The notes under the pieces: model-generated
Databases searched by the model: none
Told to the model about the DNA's origin: nothing
The model's input: the letters and a program-made list of their open reading frames with translations, nothing else
Position numbers and translations under genes: made by a program
In this document: positions 46,713-58,600 of the stretch, one piece after another
How the letters are laid out: each line of letters begins with the position of its first letter
Position numbering within the stretch: position 1 is the first letter of the stretch
From: Meconema thalassinum
Lineage: Eukaryota; Arthropoda; Insecta; Orthoptera; Tettigoniidae
DNA length: 64,000 bases
Reading direction: 5' to 3'
Assembly: GCA_946902985.2 (NCBI GenBank)
Contig: OX336388.2
Location: 229,516,467-229,580,466, forward strand

Positions 46713-48450
46713 AAGACACTAACAACATACAAAATTTCAGTTTGATTGCTGTAATAGATTCGTAGATATTGAGAACCGACTAAATATTTCGGATGGTCGC
46801 CATGTTAGATTTTATATATATAGGTCCTAGAGTTATGTACTGTTACATGAAGATTATTGTGTACGTATAGCATTCAAACTTCAATCGCATGATTAGGACA
46901 CAAGACGTAACAAGGAGATTAAAAAATTTCGCACAGCTGCCATCTTGTGGTTATGGAAACAATTGAAATAAATTAGATGCCAGAGGATTAACATTTGTAT
47001 AAGCATTTAACGTGCAACGTTTTACTGCATTTGGATAGTTAATTCGCGAGAAACGTCCATGTGAATATGTATACTTCGCGTCGTCGCCATGTTGGATTTG
47101 TGATCACCAGGTTATTTAAAGTCCTATAGGTGAACTTAAGTTCATAGCCGCTATGAACATTAAAAAATTCAGTTTGATTGCTATAATGGATTCGTAGATA
47201 TTCAGGGCCGTCTAAATATTTCGGATGGTCGCCATGTTGAATTGTTAAATGTACAGGCCATAGAGTCATGTACCATTAAAGGAAATTTATTACGTAGGTT
47301 CATTATTGTAACTTTCACTTTGATCACATGATTATGACACAAGATATAAAAACTTAATTTTAAAATTCGCTCAGCCGCCATCTTGAGGTTATGTAAACAA
47401 TTGAACTAAATTAGATACCAGTGCATTACAATGTGTATAAACATTTCCTGTACCAGATTTCATTGCGTTTGGAACATTAAATCGCGAGAAAGGTCTATTT
47501 TAAATTTTCAAAATCGCTTGGCCGCCATGTTCGTTTTGTAGTTAACCGGTTTTTGAAAGTCTTATAGATGAACTTCCAGTAGCGCCCTTTATCTCCGTAC
47601 AAAATTTCAGGGTGATACCGCTAATAGTCTCAGAAATATAGAATGCCGGTGAAATATTTCGCAAATCCGCCGTCTTGTGGTTATGTAAACAATTGAACGA
47701 TGTTAGATGTCGGTGCATTACAGTGTGTATAAACATATACTGTTCCAAGTTTTATTGCGTTTGGTTGGTTAAATCGCGAGAAACGTCTATTTAAAAGTCG
47801 GAAATTCTCGTGGCCGCCATGTTGGTTTTGTAGTTAGCAGGTTTTCAAAAGTCACAAAGGTGAACTTTTAATAGTTTCCTTTATCACCGTAAAAAATTCC
47901 AGGGTGATATCGGTAAAAGTTTCGGAGACATTGAATGCTGGTGAAATATTTCGCACAGCCGCCATGTTGGTTTGGTGAGACATAACCAAATTTGAAGGCC
48001 ACGGTCGGGGTCGTCCGGAATAGCGCTATGAACTTACCGAGTTTCATTGAAATCGCTCCAGCCGTTTAGAAGTTATTAGGGGACACACACACACACCTCA
48101 CACCCCTCTCTCTCACACACACCCACACACACACACACACACGCGGACAAAAGGTGATCTCATAAGTTTATTGTTTCAAAATTGAAAATAGGTTAGCAAT
48201 AAAATTTATTGGACATGTCATCAGACACAACACTTTCATCGTTAACATTCTTGAAGAGAAAATGCTGGGAAAGAATGGAAGAGGACGGCCTAGGACGAAG
48301 TATTTGGAAGACATCAAGAATAGAATGGGATGTGACAAATACATGGAACTGAAACAAACCGCCAACGACAGAAGCATGTGGTTGCATCGACAAGGCATTA
48401 GCCTTGAGAATATGATGATGAACCTTGGTCACCCCTACCATCCTCATCCT

Positions 48451-48935
48451 TGACCCTTCCTCCATAACTAAGTTTGTCATTCCTAAGTGTCTTAGTGTAT
48501 GCCCTACCAATCTATCTCTTCTCTTCATGAGCTGCAGAATTAGTATAGACAATATAAGCCTACATTAAATAATATTTGTCTAAGGTGATGATAAAATTAG
48601 ATCGTAAATTCCACTGGCCTGATGCGTGTATGTGTTTGAGTCTTCTGTCTTTTGAATGGTTTGATGCAGACCTCCATGCCCACCTGCCATGAGCTAATCG
48701 TTTCATCTCTACCTAGGTACATAGCTATCACATCTTACATCCAAGACAATCTGTTTAACAGTTTTTACCCTCGACCGTTCCTTCCATAACGAAGTTTGCT
48801 ACTCCTGGGTGTCTCATGTGTTTTACCAACCTATCGGTTCTCTTCATTAGCTGTCGCCAGAAGATCATTTCTCCCCCACTCGTCTTAATACCTCTTCATT
48901 TGATACGCTACCTACCCATCTGATCTTTACTGCGA
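48451..48935 (-). pseudogene. Two LINE tail fragments (29310-29940 family)
   Basis: 48451-48545 encodes MKRRDRLVGHTLRHLG on the minus strand, followed by NLVMEEGS. 48610-48935 begins a second copy: tail GTTTGAGTCTTC, GAGCTAATCGTTTCATC, then RVTHEMRH-like and TRLVGKTHETPRS-like frames. Both are 5'-truncated. Confidence 0.7.
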
Positions 48936-49460
48936 GAACTAAGAGCTCAAGCAACCATAACATCCCTATGGAGGCTTCCAAAAAGATGGTATATTTTTCT
49001 GACGGTAACGTGGCATTTGTGGGCAATTGCATTGAGCAGGAAATCTATCTCCCATCATCATCACCATCACCAAGTCGATGACGATCCCTGGTTACCCCAT
49101 AGAGTGTCTCCAGATGTCCCTATTCTCCACGAAGCTTCTCAGAAGTCATTGTATATTTGATGGAATCAATCCACCCAATTCTCCATGTCTCCAAGCCTCA
49201 TCCACCTTTCTCCTTCGTCGTCTTCTTCTTCTTCTTGTACATATTATTCTTCTTGTTCCTCTTCTTCTTCTACTTCTTATGCATTTACGGCCTCATTGGA
49301 CTACTTCAGTCAATGATTTCTTGGTCCTCTTCTTCAGTAAGTTTTCTTTCTGGTTTGCCCAGTAGCTTTTCATTCGCTCTGATCTTCTCAGGCGTTCCTC
49401 ATCTGTAAATACCCTTTTTACTGTATGACGTTTGTCTATTTTGGTTGAAATCTAACTCTT
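48936..49460. other. Unassigned; possible decayed LINE end on the minus strand
   Basis: TTCTTCTTC-rich sequence lies at 49210-49285. The minus strand has Lys-rich frames that could be a LINE C-terminus, but no firm motif. Confidence 0.35.
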
Positions 49461-50628
49461 AGCCTACTTTTCACATTTTGCAAAAATGAGGAAAAAGTAG
49501 ACTTATGAGATCGATCCAGGAAAATGTGTGTGTGTCTGTCTGTCTGGCTGTCCTTCTGGCTGTCTGTATGTCCTTCTGTCTGTCTGGCTGTGTGTGTGTG
49601 TGTGTGTGTGAGTCCCCCCCTATCAACTCCTAAACGGCTGCAGCAATCTGAATCAAATTTAGTATGAGTAAAGATGTATACCGGAATATCTCAAACCCAT
49701 ATTTGAAAATGATGTCAGTGCTACCAACTGCTGAAAAAACGCACTTGAAATTTGAGCTCCATGTTGAATATCATGGAAGGTATGCATGGGAGCTATTCCA
49801 AAATTGGCACACAGGTAGATAATACTATTTAAGTTTAATTTCCAGGAGGCCATACATGACAGTGTTGCCAAAATAATTTTAAGCCTTCTGATAGGTCCAA
49901 TTTTTAAATGCATACAACTTCTACACTATCAATTGGATTTTAACCAAATTTTGTATGTAATATGTGTTCATAAGCACATATGACTGAGCGTATTCTTAAG
50001 AGCCACAAGGGCTGCCAACTGTTAATAATTGCTCTCTCTCTCTCTCTCTATTCTCTTTATCCAAATACCATTATATCAGAAAGTATGCAAGCTGACAGCT
50101 TAATCTATACACACATATAGTACCTGACATTTTAGATTAATTTGGAGTAATTCACATAAGTCAGTGCTGCCAACATGATTCTATGCCTGCTGATACGCCC
50201 AATTTCAAAATGCATGTAACTTCTATACTATCTAATGGATTTCATCCAAAATTAGCACAATAAGATATCATAATATTTCAGATTATTTCTGACCAGCACA
50301 CGCATGACATTGTTGCCAACATGTTTTTACGCGTGCTGATAGATCCAATGTCTAACTGCATGTAACATCCTTTGGACTTCAACCAAATTCTGTATTCTGT
50401 ACCTTAAGAGATGGAATTAAGAATATATTCAGTCACCAGGGCTGCCAACTGTAGTGCTCTATTAGGCTACATTATACCAGATATATTTCTAACTAATTAA
50501 ACATTTCGATATTACCAACTTAATTTCGTCATTATTCTAGATAAGTTAATGTACTGTAGATTAATCATTGGCATGAATCTTAATTTTAAGAAAAGTAGGC
50601 TCTTTAGTTCGTTACGGAATTTCTTGTT
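49461..50628 (+). mobile_element. Helentron/DINE-1-like element, family A (shorter copy)
   Basis: AGCCTACTTTTCACATTTTG, GTCT/GTGT microsatellite, C run, and terminal hairpin region GGAATTTCTTGTT. It lacks one internal CAGGGCTGCCAACTG block relative to 43499-44915. Confidence 0.85.
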
Positions 50629-50699
50629 ATGTCTTTCAGTTTATATTTACATTTTTATTTTGTATTGCAAGTCATTTAAGTTATTTCTAAATCTTTCAT

Positions 50700-51470
50700 A
50701 TCTTCTTTAATTCCCTTAATCCATCGCCTTATTGTTTCATATTCCAATGTTTCTCAAGAATTTTTCTAGATAGTCTGGTTTCCGGTGTCCTCATAATGTG
50801 ACCAAAAGAACAAATCCGTTTCGTACGACTAGTGTCAGTGATGGGCTCCAGTTCTCTGTATACCAGTCCATTTGATACTATCCGCCACTGTCCATCTTTC
50901 TGATATTTTTTATTTATGCATGTTCTAGCTGTTCTTCTTTCTACTTCTAGATTTTTTTTCGATTTTATATTTCTGAGTAACTTGAGAAAGAATTTCACTT
51001 CCGTATGTCACCTCTGGTTGAACCACCGTCTTGTAATGTTTTAATTTTGTTGCAATTGATAGACATTTTCTTTTATATGTAGACCATGTTAATTTTTGGG
51101 CTTATATGATTTTATTAGTTCTTTCTTGCCATGCAGAATAGAAGTTGTAAGTTATAATTTCTCCTAAGTATTTAAATTGCTTTACTATTTTAACTTTCGT
51201 GTTATTTAGTGTTATGTGGTTGTTTACGAGGTGATTTGCTACCATTATCTCAGTTATTTCAAATGATGTCTGAAGTCCAATTTTTTGTGCTATATTTTGT
51301 AGGCTTATTATTTGATTTCTGGCTTCTTGAATATTATTAGCCAGTAACGCTAAGTCATTTGGGAATCCGAAAAGTGTATTTGATCTTTGTTGGTTACAAT
51401 TCTTATGCTCCTAGGATTTTCCCTGTACCATTCCCTCATCACCATTCCCATCTTTCAACACACATTATGC
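50700..51470 (-). pseudogene. LINE fragment after RT active site
   Basis: In order on the minus strand: LANNIQEARNQIISLQ, KIGLQTSFEITEIM, VKIVKQFKYLGEIIT, WQERTNKII, AQKLTWSTYKRKCLS, KHYKTVVQPEVTYGSE, then a decayed tail with CSFGHIMRTPETRL. The order matches LINE RT downstream blocks. Several stops and frame changes are present. Confidence 0.8.
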
Positions 51471-51477
51471 TATTTTT

Positions 51478-52374
51478 AGCCTACCTTCGTTTTTTGCAAA
51501 AAATGAAAGTAGACTTATGAGATATACACAGGGCCAAAAATTGTGTGTCTGTCTGTGTGTCTGTGTATGTGTGAGTGTGTGTACTCTGAATGTCTGCCCC
51601 CCCCCCCAGAGGTAGAACTAGCAAAGGGCACCTCAGCGTCATACTTTATATCGCCGCCATCTTGACGAAAACGTAATGGCGGCCACCCAAATGTTAAGGG
51701 CTTAAATCAAATTACGACCAACCTAATCATCTGATTTCTACAAACTTTTGCAACGTTATACCTTTATCTATGTAGATACTTTTGACCAAACTACAAGGTC
51801 ATCAGCCAAATACTTTGCGGATGGCGGCCATGTATGTGTGCAAATCGATTCCCCCTATCAATTCAAACACGGTAAAACTGAATTGAACGAAATTTGGTAC
51901 AGAGGTAGCACTAGTAAAGAGCACCTCAGGGTCATATTTTATATCGGCGCCATATTGACGGAAACAGAATGTCGGCCACCCAAATGTTAAAAGCTTAAAT
52001 CATATTACGACCAACCTAATCATTTGATCTCTACCAAATTTTGCAACAACATACCTTTTAGTGGGAAGCATATTTTGACTGAACTGCAAGGTCATCAGCC
52101 TAATACTTTGCAGATAGCGTTCATGTATGTGTGCAAATCGATTCCCCATATCAATGAAAACACGGTGAAACCGAATTGAATGATTTTTTTTTACAGGGGT
52201 AGCACTAGCAAAGGGCACCTCATATTCATGTTTAATATCCGTATAGGACGTTGTATTTCAACAAGCTACTACAACCAACATTCAATTATACTCCTTGAAA
52301 AGGACAAAGAGTTATAACAATACCCATGTATTTAGGAGAAAGTAAGCTATATGTTCTTTACTGAACATCTTGTT
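51478..52374 (+). mobile_element. Helentron/DINE-1-like element, family C
   Basis: It starts AGCCTACCTTCG with a short stem (TGCAAAAAATGAAAGTAG), then a GTCTGTGTG microsatellite and a run of about 13 C's. The body is a direct repeat of ~290 bp (CACCTCAGNGTCATA, AATGTTAANNGCTTAAATCA, AAGGTCATCAGCC). It ends with hairpin ATGTTC-TTTACT-GAACAT and CTTGTT. No ORF. Confidence 0.8.
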
Positions 52375-52489
52375 CAATAAATCAGATCGTCTCATGTTAT
52401 GTGCAAAGCATGAAAACTGTAACTTGGTAATGATTGCCTCAATTTGGATTGCTGTTCTGAATCACTCACTTGTTTGTTTTCTAATAAAG

Positions 52490-52640
52490 AAAGCTTTTCA
52501 GTCGGTCAACACGAATTGTGTCCAATTACATTAAGCGGGAAACAAGTATTTACATAACCTACAAATACCTACTTAATTTGATCACATGTTTCGAACGTTA
52601 CGCGTTCATCCTCAGGTCGTGTTCACTTGGGCTTAACTAG
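52490..52640. repeat. Retroelement-like fragment
   Basis: CGGTCAACACGAATTGTG and TTTCGAACGTTACGCG with TTCATCCTCAGG parallel the 31550-31720 fragment. Class uncertain. Confidence 0.4.
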
Positions 52641-52643
52641 TGT

Positions 52644-53430
52644 AAGGTGCGTTCAAAAAGTAACGAGCCGGAGGCTGGAATGCGCAAACCAGTGACGACA
52701 TCGGCTAATCGTGGCGTGTGCAACGAGGTGTGGTTCCGACCAGAGTGTGGAAGGTCACAGCCCGTCGCTAGAGGGCACGCGTGCACGTCACGTGACGATA
52801 AACAGCGAGGAGCAGCACGCATCAATCGTCCAACGTTGCCAGTCGCATTGCAAACAGTAACATGGAGGCGTCAACCGAAGAGCAAAGAGGTGTTGTTCGG
52901 TTTCTGACAGCGGAAGGAGTAGGGGGAACGGACATTCATCGCCGAATGTCACAAGTGTACGGCGAATACTGCATGTCCCTTGCAAGGGTCAAGGCGTGGC
53001 ACAAGCGCTTCAGGGAATGACGGGTGTCGTTAGCCGATGATGTCCGGTCTGGGGCACCCCCCCCCCCCCCCTGCATTACCGATGACAATGTTCAGCTGGT
53101 TGATGCACTCGTTACCCAGGACCGCCGAGTGACAGTGAACGCCATAGTCGCCGTGGTCGCTCTACGACAATGCACGACCTCATACGGCCAACACAGTCGC
53201 GGCACTCCTGCAGAAATTCAAATGGGAGGTTCTCGGCCACCCTCCATGGAGTCCAGACCTCTCTCCCTGTGATTACGCCATGTTTGGTACCCTGAAAAGG
53301 GCTCTGCGGGGCCAACGATTCACCTCGGACACCGACCTCCAGCTGTACGTGCGGAACTGGTTCACATCGCAGCCCAGGGAATTTTATGAGACAGCCATTC
53401 ACCGCTTCGTGTCACAGTGGCACTAATCCA
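52644..53430 (+). mobile_element. mariner element, 3' end missing
   Basis: The 5' terminus region is GGTGCGTTCAAAAAGTAACG, also found at 36684-36748. The transposase pseudogene follows. I found no inverted copy of this terminus after the stop codon. Confidence 0.7.
52862..53426 (+). pseudogene. mariner transposase, internally deleted
   Basis: From the ATG it reads EEQRGVVRFLTAEGVGG, DIHRRMSQVYGEYCMS, VKAWHKRFRE, then a TGA, then RVSLADDVRSGAP and LVTQDRRVTV. This is the N-terminal mariner helix-turn-helix region. A deletion near 53150 removes the first catalytic part. The sequence resumes in another frame at NARPHTANTVAALLQKF, then HPPWSPDLSPCDYAMFGTLK, which is the C-terminal D-x-x-x-H and SPDL-P-D-Y catalytic region, and closes with VSQWH-stop. 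Two frame lesions plus the deletion make it inactive. Confidence 0.85.
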
Positions 53431-54227
53431 ATACAATGAAGTCAGCAGTTTGAGTAGCGTAAGTCTAAGTCAAAATGAATTGGATTAGTAAATTTGACTA
53501 CATTACATTCTGAAATATTCCGTAGTTTGGAGGTTCACTTCATCTCCCGCATACTGTAATCTGTCCCCGATAGATACGACAGTTCAGATTTGGGCATCCC
53601 TGCCTATTCTACACCTCCACAGTGGAAACTTTGAGTGTCGTAATTAATTAAATTTAGCAGGTGAGAATATTAAGATTTAAATAAAAATGTCAAAGCCAGT
53701 GTTGTGTTGTGGTTTCTTGCTAGGATAGAGGAAGTTAGTAGATCTTTGCTGGCACAGCACACAGTACAGTGGACTGTCAGCACATGTCATCACGCGTCAC
53801 AAGACCTGCTCAACTCGGCCCCAACCCCTGCCTGCTGCTGTCTCTGCCGCTCACTCCTGCGTTTTATTTTATTTTGTCCTCAACTGTTGTACAGCACACA
53901 TAAGGGGGTATGCATGGTCTTGTCATCTGTAGCAATTATTCTATTACTGTAACTCTTGTGTGAACACATTTAATTACTGAATCTAGATCTACATTGCCTT
54001 CCTCCCTCAGTGTCATCATGTACACACTGACCAAAAATTACTGTACACCCCTCTCTGCAAGGAAAATATACCCTACAGCTCACTGGCCACACAGCGATGG
54101 TCATTTTTTTATTATTATTAATCAAAGCACAAACTACAGCTATGCTAGCCCTTCACGCTTCTACACATAACAACCAAATAACAGTTTCAAATAAAATATA
54201 AGATAAGATTTAACAAATCACCAAACA
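53431..54227. other. No gene recognised
   Basis: Short frames only. No terminal repeats are visible. Confidence 0.35.
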
Positions 54228-55630
54228 AAACTAGAAGTTCCGTGAAGAACTAAAGAGCCTACTTTTCTTAAAATTGAGATTCATGCCAAGGATTAATCTA
54301 CAGTATATGAACCTAACTAGAATAATGACGAAATTAAGTTGGTAAAAACGAAATGTCAAATTAGTTCGAAATTGTCCTAATAGAGCACTACAGTTGGCAG
54401 CCCTGGTGACTGAATATATTCTTAGTTCCATCTCTTTAGGTACACAATACAAAATTTGGTTGAAGTCCAATGGACGTTACATGCAGTTAGACATTGGATC
54501 TATCAGCACGTTTAAAATCATGTTAGCAACAATGTCATGTGTGTGCTGGTCAGAAATAATCTGAAATATTATGATATCTTGTTGTGCCAAATTTGGATGA
54601 AATCCATTTGTTAGTATAGAAGTTACATGTATATTAATATTGGACTTATCCGCAGGCATAGAATCATGTTGGCAGCATTGACTTATATTAATTACTCCAA
54701 ATTAATCTAGAATGTCAGGTGCTATACGTGTGCAAAGTATAGAGCTGTTGGCTTGCATACTTTCTGATACATTGATATTAGGGTTAAAAAATCATTTATT
54801 AACAGTTGGCAGCTCTGATTGCTCTTAAGAATACTCATAGTCATATCTGTTATATCACACAGCACATACGAAATTTGGTTGAAATCCAACTGAGAATATA
54901 GAAGTTACATGTATTTAAAAATTGGTCCTATCAGCAGGCTTAGAATCATGTTGGTAGAACTGACGTATATAAGTTACTCCAAATTAATCTAAAATGTCAG
55001 GTACTATACGTGTGCATAGTTTATATTGGTATTTGGATTTAAGAAAAATAGAGAGAGCAATTATTAACAGTTGGCAGCCCTGGTGGCTCTTAAGAATACG
55101 CTCAGTCATATCTGTTTATGTACACATATTACATACAAAAGTTGGTTGAAATCCAATATATAGTGTAGAAGTTATAAGCATTTAAATAATGGACCCATCA
55201 GAAGGCTTAAAATAATTTTGGCAACACTGTCATGTATGGCCTCCTGGAAATTTAACTGAAATAGTATTATCTACATGTGTGTCAATTTTCGAATAGCTCC
55301 CATGTATACCTTCCACGATATCCAACATGGAGCACAAATTTCTAATGCTTTTTTCAGCAGTTGGTAGCAATGACATCATTTTCAAATATGGGCTTGAGAT
55401 ATTCCGGTATACATCTTTACTCATACTAAATTTGGTTTCGATTGCTGTAGCCGTTTAGGAGTTGATATTGGGGGGGGGGGGGGGGGGTGAAGATACACAC
55501 ACAGCCAGACAGACAGAAGAACTCAAAAGCAGACAGACAGACAGCAGAAGGACAGACAGACACACATTTTCTCAGATCGATCTCAAAAGTCTGCTTTTTC
55601 CTCATTTTTGCTAAATGTGAAAAGTAGGCT
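54228..55630 (-). mobile_element. Helentron/DINE-1-like element, family A
   Basis: The left edge is CTAGAAGTTCCGTGAAGAAC (terminal AACAAG mutated to AACTAG). The right edge is the inverted AGCCTACTTTTCAC stem. A G run lies at 55470-55487, with a CAGA microsatellite beside it. Confidence 0.8.
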
Positions 55631-55689
55631 ATCAAGTCCAGATCAAGAGCCGGTAGAATGGCCTTGCTGGTAGCACTGCCGTCAGTGTC

Positions 55690-56370
55690 CAAGATGACAG
55701 TTCTAAATACAATTTAACTTCTCCTTCGCCAACTTCAGGAACGTCCTCTTGTTTGTGGATATGTCCAACTCGCGTTTCCTTGCCATGCTATTGTACAGGG
55801 ATGATATGCGGTTTTGGAAGGATCTTTGGATTAAGGAATGTTTAGTGTGTGGAATGTGCAGAATAACTTTGAGCCTGGTAGAACGGGAAGGGTCTCTTAG
55901 TTTGAAAAGTGACAGCAGATGGTCCGAACGGTAATGGCGATTTAAAATAGAATGTAGGAAGGACAGGTCAGTTACCTCTCTTGTCGTGTTGAGGAGAGGG
56001 AACTCTAGGGCTTGAGATACCTGCTGAGTGGTGAAGTGTCTAAACCTTGACATTCTGTTCCTTATAATGGCAGCAAACAAGGATTGAATTCTCTTTAATT
56101 AAACTATGTTTGACGGGCAAGAAATTGTCCAAATGGGTGAGCAGCAGTTTGCTATGGGCTGGTTTATCGAGAGGTAATCGAGGCGAAGAGCTGTGGGATT
56201 TGATATTTCTGAGAAGCCGTTGAGTATGCCAAAAATTTCATGGCTTTGGATAAAGAATGTTGTATGTATCGGAATACTTGTGATATTGGATTAACCCTTA
56301 TAGAAGAAGTGTCCTCCTCCTCATCATCATTATCATTATCGTTTCTTCGCTCCAGGAAGCCGGGTACGGT
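55690..56370 (-). pseudogene. LINE C-terminal fragment (Jockey/CR1-like)
   Basis: The minus strand reads RVNPISQVFRYIQHS, then, after a break, LEFPLLNTTREVTDLSFLHSI, LNRHYRSDHLLSLFKLRDPS, LHIPHTKHSLIQRSFQNRISS and LYNSMARKRELDI. The R-x-x-x-D-L-S-F-L-H and N-S-L-x-R-x-x-x-L-Y-N pattern is the C-terminus of Jockey/CR1-type ORF2 proteins. 5'-truncated and frame-broken. Confidence 0.7.
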
Positions 56371-56371
56371 A

Positions 56372-57106
56372 AAGGTCACCACACACAGAAAGCTAAGCTA
56401 AGCTACGCTACGCTATGCTATGCTAAGCAATGCCAAGCTATGGTGTGCTATGACACGAACAAAAAGCTAAGCTAAAGTAAGCTAGGCAGCAGTTTAAGGA
56501 TGACTGGCATTGAAGAGGAGGCCCTTTTATTGGCTGCTGTCATCGAAGATGAAGAAAAGGAATGATAAAGGAAGAGAGGACGATTCTGGATACGTGAAAT
56601 TGAGAGAAGAAGAAAAATACACGGTGAATTCCATCATTTGATTCATGAACTGAATGGAAATGATGAAGAATTTTATTTCCTACCAACAGTTTTCCTTTCT
56701 TGTCAAGTCTCTGTAGTAATTTGAAGACGTATCATAAAGTCAGGGATATCTTTTCACCTCTTCAATTATACGTTCTTCTTTTGTCCTGTCACCCATTGTA
56801 TGAATAAAACGAAGTACGGTACTACCTGAATCACTACACTACACTCACAAATACGGCTACGCACACAACTCAAAGGTCAGCGACAGCCCGCTAGATAACT
56901 GTTCCGAAATGAAGAGCGCATGCGCCAGGCCAGCTACAGCCAAGAAAATCGCCTGCCTAGCGATCTGTCTAGCTTAACTTAGCTTAGCTTCGCATAGTAT
57001 AGCTTAGCATAGCGGCCTGTGTGTGTCACTGTACCAAAATGCATTGAGAGCGATATTTTTCATAACACCGCGTAGCTTAGCTTAGCTTTCTGTGTGTGGT
57101 GGCCTT
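56372..57106 (+). mobile_element. PIF/Harbinger-like element with transposase remnant
   Basis: TIRs are AAGGTCACCACACACAG + AAAGCTAAGC and the inverse of AAGGCCACCACACACAG. TA flanks both sides (56370 and 57107), compatible with the TWA target of Harbinger. Many AGCTAAGC/GCTATGC subterminal repeats follow. An ATG at 56500 begins TGIEEEALLLAAVIEDEE, and after a frameshift RRGRFWIREIERRRKIHG, FHHLIHELNGNDEEFYFL appears, the N-terminal block of Harbinger nucleases. The catalytic part is absent. Confidence 0.75.
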
Positions 57107-57117
57107 TATACGTGGTA

Positions 57118-57876
57118 CAGTCATTAAGTTCTGAGACTGAGCGAATGACGGCGTTGTGGGGCACTAAAACGCATAGGTGGCGCCGTGGTGTGGTACCATG
57201 TCAGTTAGTGTCTAGTCCCTGCAAGGTACAGTTGAGTGCATGCACTGGCATCAGACATACGGTCATTGCAGTGACGGTGAATTGAATGCGCCAGCCGGAC
57301 CTGACGATGATCCGACGTTTCTCAACCGGATAATAACGGGAGACGAAACAGTGTTTCCTTTACGATACGCAAGTGAAACGACATGGAATTCCTACCATAT
57401 GGTGAAACGGTCAACAAAACCCGCTACAAGGAGATCCTTGGCCGTAAGCGATCTGGGCTTTGGCGTACAAAGAATTGCTACACGACAACGCCCCTGCACA
57501 TCGCTCTGTTCTTGTCTAAGAGGAACTTTCAAGACAACATGTGACAGTTTTGCCCTATCCTCCATACTCACCTGATCTCGCACCATGCAATTTTGTTCTC
57601 TTTCCTCGCCTGAAAGCACTCCTACGTGGGCGCAGATTTCGGTCGTCCGAAGAGGTCATGACGGACACAAGAGAAGCCATACGGGACCTTCCTGCCAGTT
57701 GTGCTTCCAGCAACTATACCTACGTTGGCAAAAGTGTATAACGGCCAACAGCGACTATTTTGAGGTTGGATATGGTTCTGTGGAGGTGTACGCCGGGTAA
57801 TGCAACAGCGTGTGCAACATACAGGGTCGTGGGGTGGCCTATCCTCCAGGCGTCAAGTTTCAGAACTTAATGACTG
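57118..57876 (+). mobile_element. Short mariner with perfect TIRs and deleted transposase
   Basis: The termini CAGTCATTAAGTTCTGA and its inverse are perfect, and TA flanks both sides (57116 and 57877). The inside holds FLNRIITGDETV (first catalytic D region), then after loss of the middle LLHDNAPAHRSVLV and PYPPYSPDLAPCNFVLFP, PRLKALLRGRRF (HDNAPAH and SPDLAPCD-type mariner blocks, with N in place of the usual catalytic D in PCNF). It ends about 30 bp after GKSV-stop. Internal deletions and the D-to-N change mean no activity. Confidence 0.85.
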
Positions 57877-57929
57877 TACTACTGTAAGTGCTGTATGAGC
57901 CGTCTCCAATTTGTCCTGTTCATCCATAA

Positions 57930-58600
57930 CTGTTGTTCCTATATTTGATGCCAGTTGTTATCTCTAGCTGCAAGGTCCTTATAAATTTGCTTCTCCCACA
58001 CATCGCAAGGTCTTCCTCCTGGTGGTCTCTTCCCGGGGACACTCTGGCCAAAGTACACTCCAGGGATCCTGTGGGAAGCCATCTTCTTCACGTGACCACA
58101 CCATTTTAATATCTTGAGTTCGAGTGTCTCCAGCAGGCTCCTTTCCAAACCCAGTTGTTGTTAAATATCCTCATTCCTTATTTTATGCATTTTCGTAATT
58201 TGAAGGCATGAACTGAGGAACCTCTCTTCTATTGCCCGTAGAAATGTCCTGCAAGTTTAAAATCTTATTCTAAGTAATCTTAACCACCACAAATTCCTGA
58301 AGCTAATTTATTATTATTTCTATTGTCATTCTTTAATCGTATCGGCCTAATATGGACCATAACTGACTTCTCTGGTCTGTATCTTTGCCCAGTGCTCCTT
58401 CATACGTTGCCGGTGTTGCTCTTTTCTTTTTCCATCCACATCTTTCCCGTCTTCAACTTTGTTTTTTCTTGAAACCCTGGTGGTCGTTTAGTTTCTCTCT
58501 GAGGGGATTGCGATCTTGAATATCTCCACAGGTAATCTGCATCTCCTGTAGGTCACTTCCTACCTCTTTGAACCAGAGGTTCTTCTTATTTTAGGTAAAT
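57930..58600 (-). pseudogene. Two LINE C-terminal fragments
   Basis: 58290-58600 reads VGSDLQEMQITCGDIQDR and LREKLNDHQGF, then a basic tail. 57930-58260 reads RAIEERFLSSCLQITKMHKI, LKILKWCGHVKKMASHRIP, VPGKRPPGGRP and KDLAARDNNWHQ. Both are tails of LINE ORFs, in the order tail of one and then the tail of another. Confidence 0.75.

Larger units (their letters stand above)
45688..48194 (-). mobile_element. Helentron/DINE-1-like element, family B, with nested insertion
   Basis: The left edge AACAAGTAGTTCCGTGAAG is the inverted 3' hairpin. The right edge is the inverse of AACCTATTTTCAATTTTG, and CA microsatellites lie at about 48080-48145. The internal phrases (GCCGCCATGTTGG, AATCGCGAGAAA) match 20465-21979 inverted. 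It is interrupted at 45746-46712. Confidence 0.85.
45440..48450 (+). pseudogene. LINE C-terminal region split by a Helentron-like element
   Basis: The first part (45440-45687) reads RQSFAKSFVWSTLLYGSESW, LEKNRLEAAEMWKWRK, then with a frame change EERRLMKEMGK. The second part (48195-48450) reads AIKFIGHVIRHNTFIVN, EEKMLGKNGRGRPRTKYLED and LKQTANDRSMWLHRQGIS. Joining GGAAAGAG to AGCAATAAAA across the insertion gives an uninterrupted MGKRAIKFIGHVIRH-type block. It is otherwise broken by frameshifts and lacks the RT core. Confidence 0.85.
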
